The notes: a model not told the origin generated them from the sequence alone. A stretch of 17,054 nucleotides of DNA from Pseudomonadota bacterium (GCA_005788935.1 SYAK01000375.1:1-17054); one strand, 5' to 3'; positions 1 to 6,801 are shown, numbered from the stretch's first letter. Numbers and translations: made by a program.

Positions 1-1353
1 GCCAATGACGAGCAGCTCGACTTCCCGGTCATCTACGCCGCCGCCCGCCTGGGCTTTGCCATCAACGACCTGAAGGACGAGCAGAAGGACCTGACACCGC
101 TCTTCCAGTTCATCGTCGACCACGTGCCCGCCCCGAAGGATGACCCGGCCGGCAACCTGCAGATCCAGGTCGCGACGCTGGCCTTTTCGCCCTTCCTCGG
201 CCGCATCGCCATCGGTCGCGTCCACCGCGGCGTCATCAAGCGCGGCATGCAGGGCGTCGTCTGTCGCCCCGACGGCTCCCGCGAGCAGTTCCGCGTCTCG
301 CAGCTCATGACCTTCAAGGGTCTTGAGCGCATCGAGTGCGAAGAGGTCGGCGCGGGTGACATCGTGGCGCTCGCGGGCGCGGGCTCCGCGACCGTCGGCG
401 ACACCATCTGCGTCGCCTCGAACCCCGAGCCGATGGCGGCCATCCCGATCGACCCGCCCACGCTGTCGATGACCTTCATGCCGAACAACTCGCCCTTCGC
501 GGGCAAGGAGGGCAAGTTCGTCACGTCGCGTCAGATCAAGGACCGCCTCGACCGCGAGCTGCTGAGCAACGTCGGCCTCCGCATCGAAGGTGGCGCCACC
601 ATCGAACAGTTCATCGTCTCGGGGCGTGGCACGCTGCACATCTCGGTGCTCATCGAGTCGATGCGCCGCGAGGGCTTCGAGCTGTCGGTCTCGCAGCCGC
701 AGGTCATCCTCGTCACGAGCGCCGACGGACAGGTCGAGGAGCCCGTCGAGGAGGTCGCGATCGACTGCGACAGCGCCTACTCGGGCACGGTCATCGACAA
801 GATGAACCAGCGCGGCGGCGACCTTCAGGACCTGATGAACACCGACGACGGCCACGTCCGCATGCGCTGGTACTGCCCGAGCCAGGGCCTCATCGGCTAC
901 CGCTCGGAGTTCCTGACCGACACGCGCGGCACTGGCACGATCATGCACATGTTCAGCCACTACGCCCCGCTTCGCAGCAAGGGACGCCTCCGCAAGAACG
1001 GTGTCCTCATCGTGCAGGACGACGGTGAGACCGTGACCTACTCGCTCAACACGCTGCAGGAGCGCGGTCAGCTCTACGTCGGGCCGGGCGAGAAGATCTA
1101 CCACGGCCAGATCATCGGCCTTCACACGCGGGAGAACGACCTCGTCGTCAACCCGTCGAAGACCAAGAAGCTGACCAACATGCGCTCCTCGGGCGCCGAC
1201 GAGAACATCCACCTGACGCCGCCGCGGACCTTCTCGCTCGAGGAGGCGCTCGAGTTCATCGGCCCCGACGAGCTCTGCGAGATCACGCCTGGCAGCATTC
1301 GCCTGCGCAAGAAGTACCTCGACCACAACGAGCGCAAGCGCTTCGAGAAGTGA
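1..1353 (+). CDS. typA: Translational GTPase TypA/BipA, C-terminal part (5' end outside window)
   Basis: The frame is open from base 1 and ends at TGA 1351-1353, giving 450 visible residues of a family usually about 600-615 long. The N-terminal GTP-binding motifs therefore lie upstream of the window. The first residues (ANDEQLDFPVIYAAARLG, then FIVDHVPAP) match the end of the TypA G domain. After them come the EF-Tu-like beta-barrel (about residues 50-140), the EF-G domain III/V-like folds, and the TypA-specific C-terminal domain. That last domain is marked by RSEFLTDTRGTGTIMHMFSHY, GETVTYSLNTLQERGQLYVGPGE and the lysine-rich segment NPSKTKKLTNMRSSGADENIHL. Known role: a ribosome-associated GTPase for stress adaptation and 50S assembly at low temperature. 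It ends in a basic tail (RKKYLDHNERKRFEK), typical of the family. A stem-loop follows 15 bp downstream, so it probably ends its own transcript. Confidence 0.96.
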   Translation, partial: ANDEQLDFPVIYAAARLGFAINDLKDEQKDLTPLFQFIVDHVPAPKDDPAGNLQIQVATLAFSPFLGRIAIGRVHRGVIKRGMQGVVCRPDGSREQFRVSQLMTFKGLERIECEEVGAGDIVALAGAGSATVGDTICVASNPEPMAAIPIDPPTLSMTFMPNNSPFAGKEGKFVTSRQIKDRLDRELLSNVGLRIEGGATIEQFIVSGRGTLHISVLIESMRREGFELSVSQPQVILVTSADGQVEEPVEEVAIDCDSAYSGTVIDKMNQRGGDLQDLMNTDDGHVRMRWYCPSQGLIGYRSEFLTDTRGTGTIMHMFSHYAPLRSKGRLRKNGVLIVQDDGETVTYSLNTLQERGQLYVGPGEKIYHGQIIGLHTRENDLVVNPSKTKKLTNMRSSGADENIHLTPPRTFSLEEALEFIGPDELCEITPGSIRLRKKYLDHNERKRFEK

Positions 1354-1368
1354 TCAGGCGGCTCCCGC

Positions 1369-1397
1369 GGGATACCTGACGTCCTGTCAGGTGTCCT
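1369..1397 (+). terminator. Stem-loop downstream of typA, likely terminator
   Basis: ACCTGAC (1374-1380), loop GTCCT, GTCAGGT (1386-1392) form a perfect 7-bp stem. It extends outward through a G-U wobble to about 12 pairs including wobbles. Only a weak run (TTGT) follows, so this is not a canonical rho-independent terminator. Position directly after the typA stop supports termination. The core could instead be a dyad operator, because CTGAC-N5-GTCAG recurs at 6867-6881. Confidence 0.5.
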
Positions 1398-1458
1398 TGT
1401 GGGCCCATGGTTCCCATGCGTTCGAGCCCTCCGACCTCCGACTTGCGCGGAGCGTGTC

Positions 1459-1486
1459 GGTGGGCTCGTTGCACATCGGGCCCACC
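1459..1486. promoter_or_regulatory. Inverted repeat over the kinase promoter, candidate operator
   Basis: GGTGGGC (1459-1465) and GCCCACC (1480-1486) are perfect 7-bp inverted arms separated by 14 bp. The element encloses the candidate -35 box (1469-1474) and part of the spacer, so a bound dimer could block RNA polymerase. The regulator is unknown, and chance occurrence in GC-rich DNA is possible. Confidence 0.3.
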
Positions 1487-1497
1487 CGCGTTAGGGT
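1469..1497 (+). promoter_or_regulatory. Candidate sigma-70-type promoter for the Ser/Thr kinase
   Basis: TTGCAC (1469-1474), a 17-bp spacer and TAGGGT (1492-1497) resemble -35/-10 boxes and keep the most conserved T, A and T of the -10. Transcription would start near 1504, leaving about a 40-nt leader. A ribosome binding site (GAGGG, 1531-1535) sits 7 nt before the kinase ATG at 1543. The candidate promoter before the 3173 gene has the same form. Confidence 0.45.
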
Positions 1498-1542
1498 CAT
1501 GCTCTGGTCGGGGTTCCGCGTCCCTCGACCGAGGGCCTGCGC

Positions 1543-3084
1543 ATGCCTCCTCCTTCCGACCGACCAGCCGCGCCCGCGCCGACCGTGCAGCTCCCGCTGG
1601 GCCGCCGAAGCGGAGGTCTTGCGCCGGGCGACGTCGACGCGACCCAGCTCGTCCCAGCGGCTGTACCGCTGGAGCCCGACCTCCCGCAGACGCTCCCGTC
1701 GCTCCCGTCCGTGCAGCTGCCACAGCCCGAGCTCGAGCGGCCCCTCGACCTGATGCGGGCCGACTCGGGGCTCGACGACGGCTCCGACGGGCTCGCGGCG
1801 CTCGCGACGGCCTTCGCACCCCGCTTCGAGCTCCGCGAGCGCCTCGGGCGCGGCGGCATGGGGACGGTCTTCGCGGCGACCCAGCCCGGGACGACCCGCG
1901 TCTTCGCGTTGAAGGTCTTGCATGGCGGCCGAAACGCGAAGGACTACGCGCGCTTCGAGCGCGAGATGAACCTCACCGCGCAGATCGATCACCCGAACGT
2001 CATCCGCATCTTCGACTACGGCCGGCTCCCACAAGGGACCGTCTACTACGCCATGGAGCTCATTCGCGGACGGAGCCTCGCCCAGCTGCTCGTCGATACG
2101 CCAGTCCTGCCCCTCCAGCGCCTCCTTCGCATCATGTTGCACGCGGCCCGCGGGCTCGGGGCGGCGCACGCGGTCGGGGTCGTCCACCGCGACGTCAAGC
2201 CCGAGAACCTGATGGTCTCCGAGGCCCTCGGTTGGCCCGACTTCACGCGCATCCTCGACTTCGGCATCGCGCGCACGCTCGGCAACGCCGCTTCGCGCGC
2301 GGTGACATTGACGAGCGGCGGCATCTTCCTCGGCACGCCGCGCTACGCCGCGCCCGAGGTGATCCTCGCGGGCCCGCTGACGCCCGCCGCCGACATCTAC
2401 AGCTTTGGATGTGTATTGTACGTCTTGCTTGTCGGGCATGGTCCGTTCGATCACGCCCAGAGCCCGCTCGCGATCCTCGAGGCGCATGTCGCCGAGGCCC
2501 CCGCCCCGCTCGGGTCGGTTGCGACGCGCTCGGTCCCCGAGCCGCTCGCGGGCCTCGTCGACGCCTGCCTCGCGAAGGCTCCCGAGGCGCGCCCGCAGAG
2601 CTTCGAGGCGGTGGTCGAGGTGCTCGCGGCGCTGCTCGACGAGCTTGGAGACGCCGAGGACCTCCCGAGCGAGACCGCCGCTCCGCGCGTCCTCCGACGC
2701 CGCACGCCGTCGCTCGAGGCCGCCGTGATGGCGCCATCGCGCCCGCCAGACGCCTTGGGTCCGCCGTCCGGGCTCAACCCGCGCCCCCGCACGCCAGCCC
2801 TCGAGGTCCACGCGGTCGTGGCTCCCGACGCCCCGCCAGTTACGCGGCGCAAGCCGTCCTCGCGCCCAGTCGACGCGGCAGGCGAGTTCCAGGCGGTGCC
2901 GCAGCGGCTCATGACGCCAGTCCCGCCGCGGACGCCGCCGCGGGTGACGCCCGTCGCGCCAGTCCCGACCGAGCCGACCCCTGCGGTCCATGGCGGCGCG
3001 GGCCGCACCCCGCGCGAGCGCCTCTATCTCGTGGTCATCGTCGTGAGCCTCGCGACGATCGCGGGGCTGCTCGTCGCGATGTGA
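1543..3084 (+). CDS. Tail-anchored Hanks-type Ser/Thr protein kinase
   Basis: The 513-aa protein is a eukaryotic-like Ser/Thr kinase. Residues 1-90 are a Pro/Leu-rich, probably disordered segment. The kinase domain spans about 95-370 and looks catalytically complete: glycine loop GRGGMG at 102-107, ATP-binding K124 (ALKVL), catalytic loop HRDVKPEN with D217, DFG at 239-241, and APE ending at E272. Residues 375-485 are a Pro/Arg-rich linker. The protein ends in a single hydrophobic helix (about 492-513, LYLVVIVVSLATIAGLL) with almost nothing after it. It is therefore predicted to be anchored by its tail, with the kinase in the cytoplasm and no extracytoplasmic sensor such as PASTA. The start is the ATG after GAGGG (1531-1535). 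The substrate is unknown. A run of rare, AT-rich codons occurs at about 2401-2433. The next gene starts 88 bp downstream with its own candidate promoter. Confidence 0.93.
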   Translation: MPPPSDRPAAPAPTVQLPLGRRSGGLAPGDVDATQLVPAAVPLEPDLPQTLPSLPSVQLPQPELERPLDLMRADSGLDDGSDGLAALATAFAPRFELRERLGRGGMGTVFAATQPGTTRVFALKVLHGGRNAKDYARFEREMNLTAQIDHPNVIRIFDYGRLPQGTVYYAMELIRGRSLAQLLVDTPVLPLQRLLRIMLHAARGLGAAHAVGVVHRDVKPENLMVSEALGWPDFTRILDFGIARTLGNAASRAVTLTSGGIFLGTPRYAAPEVILAGPLTPAADIYSFGCVLYVLLVGHGPFDHAQSPLAILEAHVAEAPAPLGSVATRSVPEPLAGLVDACLAKAPEARPQSFEAVVEVLAALLDELGDAEDLPSETAAPRVLRRRTPSLEAAVMAPSRPPDALGPPSGLNPRPRTPALEVHAVVAPDAPPVTRRKPSSRPVDAAGEFQAVPQRLMTPVPPRTPPRVTPVAPVPTEPTPAVHGGAGRTPRERLYLVVIVVSLATIAGLLVAM

Positions 3085-3114
3085 GAGCGCGTGCAGCCCG
3101 ATCGCCTTTCCGGG

Positions 3115-3143
3115 TTGCCTCGGGGCCTGTCGATGGCTATGGT
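3115..3143 (+). promoter_or_regulatory. Candidate promoter for the rhodanese-E1 gene
   Basis: TTGCCT (3115-3120), exactly 17 bp, then TATGGT (3138-3143). The predicted transcription start is near 3150. A strong Shine-Dalgarno sequence AAAGGAG (3160-3166) follows 6 nt before ATG 3173. The arrangement copies the TTGC-N17-TAGGGT element before the kinase gene. Confidence 0.5.
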
Positions 3144-3172
3144 CGCCCCATTCTTGACCAAAGGAGTCAACA

Positions 3173-4339
3173 ATGGCGCCGTCCTTTTCCGATTATCTGA
3201 GCACCATCAAGGCCGCGATCCGCGAAGTCAGCGCGGTCGAGCTCGCCGCGCGCATGAAGGCCCCGAAGGCCCCGCTCGTCATCGACATTCGCGAGCCCGA
3301 GGAGCTCGACAACGGCATCATCCCCGGCTCGACGGCTGTGCCGCGCGGCTTTCTCGAGCTGCGCATCGAAGGGCTCGTGCCAGATCGCACAGCCCCGATC
3401 GTTGTGACCTGTGCGGGCGGAACGCGCAGCGCGCTCGCGGTCAGCGCGCTCGCAGGGCTTGGCTACACCGCGGTCGAGAGCCTCGCGGGCGGGGTCGGCG
3501 GCTGGACGAAGGCCGGGCTTGGCCTTGACCACCCGCGCCGCCTGACGCGCGAGCAGAAGTCCCGCTATGCCCGGCAGATGATCCTGCCGCAGCTTGGCGA
3601 GGCTGGACAGACGAAGCTGCTCAACGCGAAGGTCCTGATGATCGGCGCGGGTGGGCTCGGGTCGCCGACCGCGCTGTATCTGGCGGCGGCGGGTGTCGGC
3701 ACGATCGGCATCGTCGACAACGACAAGGCGGACCGCTCGAACCTGCAGCGCCAGATCCTGCACAACGAGCAGACCGTTGGGACGCCGAAGGTGCAGTCGG
3801 CGGCGGACACGCTGAAGCGGCTGAACTCGGACGTGCAGGTGAAGACCTACGACACGCGCCTCGACAGCTCGAACGTGATGGAGATCTTCAAGGGCTACGA
3901 CGTCGTGGTCGACGGCACCGACAACTTCCCGACGCGTTATCTGATCAATGATGCGTGCGTCTTCAACGGGATCCCGAACGTCCACGGGTCGATCTACCAC
4001 TTTGACGGCCAGGTCGCGGTCTTCAACTACGCCGGCGGCCCGTGCTACCGCTGCCTCTACCCCGAGCCGCCGCCGCCCGAGCTCGCGCCGTCCTGCGCCG
4101 AGGCGGGGGTGCTTGGCGCCATCTGCGGCGTCATCGGCTCGCTGCAGGCGGTCGAGACGCTGAAGGTCCTGCTCGGCTTCGGGGTGGCGCTCAACGGCCG
4201 CATCCTGAGCGTCGATGTGCTGCACCAGAACGTGCGCGAGCTGAAAATCCGGCGTGATCCGCACTGCCTCGTCTGCAGCGAGCACCCGTCGATCACCGAG
4301 CTCATCGACTACGAGCAGTTCTGCACCGTCAAGCTGTGA
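3173..4339 (+). CDS. moeB: Rhodanese-MoeB/ThiF E1-like fusion (sulfur-carrier adenylyltransferase)
   Basis: This 388-aa protein joins two modules. Residues about 15-115 are a rhodanese domain with active-site loop CAGGTRS (C80). Residues about 125-388 are an E1-like ThiF/MoeB domain: nucleotide-binding GAGGLGS at 158-164, the RSNLQRQ segment, DGTDNFPTRYLINDAC, the candidate E1 cysteine C308 (SCAEAG), and two CxxC zinc pairs (C291/C294 and C365/C368). Family knowledge: such enzymes adenylate the C-terminal Gly-Gly of MoaD/ThiS-like sulfur carriers, and the rhodanese cysteine carries the persulfide that forms the thiocarboxylate. The best-known fusions (MoeZ, Uba4/MOCS3) have the rhodanese at the C-terminus, while here it is N-terminal. 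The exact pathway (molybdopterin, thiamin, cysteine or tRNA thiolation) cannot be fixed because no carrier gene is nearby, so moeB is a family-level symbol. The start is set by AAAGGAG 6 nt upstream. Confidence 0.9.
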   Translation: MAPSFSDYLSTIKAAIREVSAVELAARMKAPKAPLVIDIREPEELDNGIIPGSTAVPRGFLELRIEGLVPDRTAPIVVTCAGGTRSALAVSALAGLGYTAVESLAGGVGGWTKAGLGLDHPRRLTREQKSRYARQMILPQLGEAGQTKLLNAKVLMIGAGGLGSPTALYLAAAGVGTIGIVDNDKADRSNLQRQILHNEQTVGTPKVQSAADTLKRLNSDVQVKTYDTRLDSSNVMEIFKGYDVVVDGTDNFPTRYLINDACVFNGIPNVHGSIYHFDGQVAVFNYAGGPCYRCLYPEPPPPELAPSCAEAGVLGAICGVIGSLQAVETLKVLLGFGVALNGRILSVDVLHQNVRELKIRRDPHCLVCSEHPSITELIDYEQFCTVKL

Positions 4340-4353
4340 CGCCTGCGCAGGCG
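4340..4353. terminator. 14-bp perfect palindrome between converging genes
   Basis: CGCCTGCGCAGGCG begins on the base after the moeB stop codon. It is a perfect GC-rich palindrome without a loop or T-run. It could help end transcription from either side, or form a compound site with the adjacent parS-like palindrome. Confidence 0.3.
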
Positions 4354-4356
4354 CGC

Positions 4357-4372
4357 CATTTCACGTGAAACG
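4357..4372. other. parS-like centromere site
   Basis: The 12-bp palindrome TTTCACGTGAAA (4359-4370) sits in a 16-bp frame that agrees with the widely conserved ParB target TGTTTCACGTGAAACA at 13 consecutive positions (3-15), differing only at the two left bases and the last base. It lies in the 39-bp gap between the converging stop codons of moeB and mnmE. It is flanked by 7-bp GC-rich inverted arms (4350-4356 and 4372-4378). Family knowledge: ParB loads at such sites, which cluster near oriC, and mnmE is often close to oriC and parAB. Binding here is inferred. Confidence 0.65.
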
Positions 4373-4378
4373 CGCGCC

Positions 4379-5794
4379 TCACTTGCCGATGCAGAAGGTC
4401 GAGAAGACCCGATCGAGGACGTCCTCGATCGTCGTCGCGCCAAGGATCGACCCGAGCGCTGCGATGGCTTCATGCAGCTCGAAGGCTGGCAGCTCGAGGA
4501 GTGTTGCCGTGGCTGGGTCCGCGAGAAGCGCGCGTGCCTCGCCGACCGCATCCGCGGCCGTGACGAGCGCCTCGCGGTGACGGGCCCGCCCGATGAGGAG
4601 GCCCTCGTCCGCCGCCGACCCGAGCGCTGCCGCGAGCGCGTCCGCCACGGCGTCGAGCCCTACGCTCGTCCTCGCACTCACCCGCACGCCGGTCGCTAGT
4701 CCCGGGGCGTCGTCGTACGTCAGGTCGGCCTTCGTCAGCGCCAGGACGATCGGGACGCCCTCGGGTCCCCTCAGCTCGGGTGCAGGCCATGCGCCAGTCT
4801 TCACGTCGAAGCCCACGACGTGCAGGATCACGTCCGCCTCCGCGAGCGTCGCCTCGGCCCGCGCGACCCCGATCGCCTCGACGGGATCGTCGGTCGCCCG
4901 CAGCCCCGCCGTATCGCACAGCAGGACCGGTATGCCTCCGATCGTTGCGTGTTCACGCAAGGTATCGCGTGTTGTCCCGGGGACGGGTGAGACGATAGCC
5001 CGCTCAGCGCCGACGAGCGCGTTGAAGAGGCTGGATTTTCCAGCGTTCGGCGCGCCGACGAGGGCCACCTTGGCTCCCTCCCGCAGGGCGGTACCGAGGC
5101 GCGTCGTCGCGAGCAGACGCGACACGGCGGCCACGGTCTCGCTCAGGATGCCGTCGAACCGGGCGCGATCGAGATGCGGCAGCCCCTCGTCGACAAAGTC
5201 GATGTGGGCCTCGAGCTCGGCCACCGCCATCAGCAGGGCCTCGCGCAGCTCCGAAATCGCCCCCTGAAGCGCTCCCGCGAGGTGGTGGCGCGCCATGGAC
5301 AGGGCACGCGTCGAGCGCGCCGTGATGAGATCGGCGATCGCCTCGGCCCGTGTCAGATCAAGCTTGCCAGCCAGGAAGGCGCGCTCGAGGAACTCGCCGG
5401 GGCGGGCGAGGCGGACACGCCCAGGGGCGAGCGTGCGACCCGCGTCGAGCAGCGCCTCGAGGCACGTCGCGAGGTGGAGCGCGCCCCCATGCAGGTGGAA
5501 CTCGACGACGTCTTCGCCGGTCAGCGAACGCGGCGCGTGGAAGGCCACCGCGAGCCCTTCGTCGAGGACGGCCTCGGGCCGCGGGCTGTCGCTCGCTGCC
5601 ACGAAGCGGCCGAGCCGCATCAGCGCCCCAGGCACGGTGTCGCGGCCCCCGTGAGCCGGGTGGAAGCACGATTTGAGCAGAGAAATGGCCTCGGGCCCGG
5701 AAACCCGTATGATCCCCACACCGCCCCCCGCGGCGGTCGCGATCGCCGCGATGGTGTCGATGTCGTCGGTGTCTGCCCGCTCCCTTCGCCTCAT
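4379..5794 (-). CDS. mnmE: tRNA uridine-5-carboxymethylaminomethyl modification GTPase MnmE
   Basis: The 471-aa protein matches MnmE (TrmE) along its length (E. coli 454 aa). Domain order: N-terminal tetrahydrofolate-binding domain (about 10-135; DTIAAIATAAGGGVGIIRVSG, EDVVEFHLHGG, RLARPGEFLERAFLAGKLDLTRAEA); helical domain; inserted G domain with P-loop GAPNAGKSS (K253), PGTTRD switch, DTAGL and a TKAD base-recognition motif; helical return; and the C-terminal FCIGK with the invariant catalytic-tail cysteine. With MnmG it makes the cmnm5/nm5 group on U34 of certain tRNAs, using GTP, folate and glycine or ammonium. MnmG is not in this window. The start ATG has a GAGGGG Shine-Dalgarno sequence in the 15-bp gap shared with the divergent TPR gene. 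It converges on moeB. Confidence 0.97.
   Translation of the reverse strand: MRRRERADTDDIDTIAAIATAAGGGVGIIRVSGPEAISLLKSCFHPAHGGRDTVPGALMRLGRFVAASDSPRPEAVLDEGLAVAFHAPRSLTGEDVVEFHLHGGALHLATCLEALLDAGRTLAPGRVRLARPGEFLERAFLAGKLDLTRAEAIADLITARSTRALSMARHHLAGALQGAISELREALLMAVAELEAHIDFVDEGLPHLDRARFDGILSETVAAVSRLLATTRLGTALREGAKVALVGAPNAGKSSLFNALVGAERAIVSPVPGTTRDTLREHATIGGIPVLLCDTAGLRATDDPVEAIGVARAEATLAEADVILHVVGFDVKTGAWPAPELRGPEGVPIVLALTKADLTYDDAPGLATGVRVSARTSVGLDAVADALAAALGSAADEGLLIGRARHREALVTAADAVGEARALLADPATATLLELPAFELHEAIAALGSILGATTIEDVLDRVFSTFCIGK
5708..5713 (+). promoter_or_regulatory. Weak candidate -10 element for the TPR gene, inside mnmE
   Basis: TATGAT differs from TATAAT at one position and stands out in GC-rich DNA about 97 bp before the TPR start. 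No convincing -35 lies 16-18 bp upstream. Because the TPR and mnmE starts are 15 bp apart, the TPR promoter must overlap mnmE coding sequence, and this is the best candidate seen. Confidence 0.2.
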
Positions 5795-5809
5795 GTGGGA
5801 CCCCTCGCG

Positions 5810-6403
5810 ATGAAATCAGCCGACGCGGCCTTCGATGATGCGCTCAGAGCCCTCGAGTCGGGGGACGTCGACCGCGCTGTTCATGCCCTCCGCGCGACCC
5901 TCGCAGACAACCCGCGCGACCTCGAGGCCGCAAGCCTCCTCGCCGAGCTCTTGCGGGAGCGCGACGCCCCGCGCGAGGCGGAGGCTGTCCTCGTCGCCTT
6001 CCTGCGGGACCCGCCTGCGGCGCCCGCAGCGGTCCGCAAGCTGCCGGGGGTCTGGGAGGCGCTCGCCGATGTCCGCCTCGCGCTTGGTGATTCGGCTGGG
6101 GCCGCACGCGCGTGCCATCGTGGGCTCAGGCTCGCGCCAGACCACGCGGAGCTCCATTGGCTGCTCGGCAACGCCTTCCTCGACGCCGACGCTCCGCGCG
6201 AGGCCGCGGCGTCCTACCACCGCGCCCTCGCGAGTCGCCCGTTCGACCCCGAGACCTGGCACAACCTCGGTGTCGCGCTCGCGCGACTCGGGGACGGAGA
6301 CGCCGCCGCGAAGGCCTTCGCGACGTGGGAGCGTCTCGCGTCGCCGCTCGCGGATCGGCCGCCACCCGATTTCGGGCGGCCCGTCCTCGATGATGGCGGC
6401 TGA
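5810..6403 (+). CDS. Small TPR-repeat protein
   Basis: This 197-aa soluble protein lacks a signal peptide. It consists of about four tetratricopeptide-like helix pairs: AFDDALRALESGDVDRAVHALRATLADNP, EAASLLAELLRERDAPREAEAVLVAFL, WEALADVRLALGDSAGAARACHRGLRLAP, and WLLGNAFLDADAPREAAASYHRALASRP followed by WHNLGVALARLGDGDAAAKAFATWERL. The signature small residue, aromatic and proline positions fit TPRs, which act as protein-binding scaffolds. The partner is unknown. The frame is open far upstream, but that part is antisense to mnmE and has no TPR pattern. ATG 5810 is chosen because it starts the repeat region and has GGGA 9 nt upstream. It diverges from mnmE (15 bp between starts) and converges on the 6415-6729 gene. 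Confidence 0.85.
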   Translation: MKSADAAFDDALRALESGDVDRAVHALRATLADNPRDLEAASLLAELLRERDAPREAEAVLVAFLRDPPAAPAAVRKLPGVWEALADVRLALGDSAGAARACHRGLRLAPDHAELHWLLGNAFLDADAPREAAASYHRALASRPFDPETWHNLGVALARLGDGDAAAKAFATWERLASPLADRPPPDFGRPVLDDGG

Positions 6404-6420
6404 GCGCGCGGGCCTCAGCC
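6398..6420. terminator. Bidirectional stem-loop at converging stops
   Basis: GGCTGAG (6398-6404), 9-nt loop, CTCAGCC (6414-6420) form a perfect 7-bp stem. The left arm holds the TGA of the TPR gene (6401-6403), and the right arm holds the complement of the TGA of the minus-strand gene (6415-6417). Either transcript would fold the same hairpin. No T-run is present. Confidence 0.4.
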
Positions 6421-6729
6421 CTCGTCGTCCTCGCCGTCGCCCTCACCAGCGTCGGCGACCCAGGTCGCGAGGCCATCGATGAGGGAGCGGGCTTGGGCTA
6501 CCGAGGAAATGTTGAACTTCGACTGCTGGCGGAACACCCCCGAGCGCTTCTGGTAGCGGCGGATCGAGAACTTCGGCGCGCTCCAGCTCCCGTCCCGCTT
6601 CAGCTCGCGGAACTTGAACAGGATCGTCGTCCAGCTCCCGCGCGACAGGATGACCTTGTCGAGCTCCTCGATGGTCAGCGTGCCGTTGTCTTCCCAGGTG
6701 CAGGTGATGTCGTCGATGGTCTCGGCCAT
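6415..6729 (-). CDS. Unrecognised conserved-looking 104-aa protein, possibly a small nucleic-acid-binding fold
   Basis: The 104-aa protein has no signal peptide or membrane segment. The body alternates likely beta strands (GTLTIEELDKVILSRG, WTTILFKFRELKRDGSW, PKFSIRRYQKRSGVFRQQSKFNIS) and ends in a helix (AQARSLIDGLATWV) and an acidic tail (GEGDGEDDEG). Its many basic and aromatic residues in strands (FKFRELKR, SIRRYQKR, FRQQSKF) and the beta-rich-plus-helix order loosely recall the PC4/p15 single-stranded-DNA-binding fold. This is a topological guess, not a recognised match. The coding status is good: codon use matches neighbours, a GAGGAG Shine-Dalgarno sequence lies about 8 nt before the ATG, and the gene abuts its convergent neighbour with an 11-bp gap. 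No function is assigned. Confidence 0.8.
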   Translation of the reverse strand: MAETIDDITCTWEDNGTLTIEELDKVILSRGSWTTILFKFRELKRDGSWSAPKFSIRRYQKRSGVFRQQSKFNISSVAQARSLIDGLATWVADAGEGDGEDDEG

Positions 6730-6801
6730 GGCTCGGGGCTCCTCGTGTCCGCTGATCCGTCTGCGTGTCGGTCCGCTCGGTGGGGCCGGGCAGGGGACCG
6801 C

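Noticed and set aside
1400..1440. T-loop-like GTTCGAGCCC suggesting a tRNA
   Set aside because: No matching acceptor stem, D-arm or anticodon arm could be built around it.
1387..2991. Long minus-strand open frame (534 codons) across the kinase gene
   Set aside because: Arg-rich, low-complexity product with no motifs. It mirrors the GC3-biased codons of the real plus-strand kinase, as happens throughout GC-rich genomes.
5174..5809. Upstream extension of the TPR gene frame
   Set aside because: It is antisense to mnmE, and the translation has no TPR pattern. The start at 5810 fits the repeat boundaries and has a possible Shine-Dalgarno sequence.
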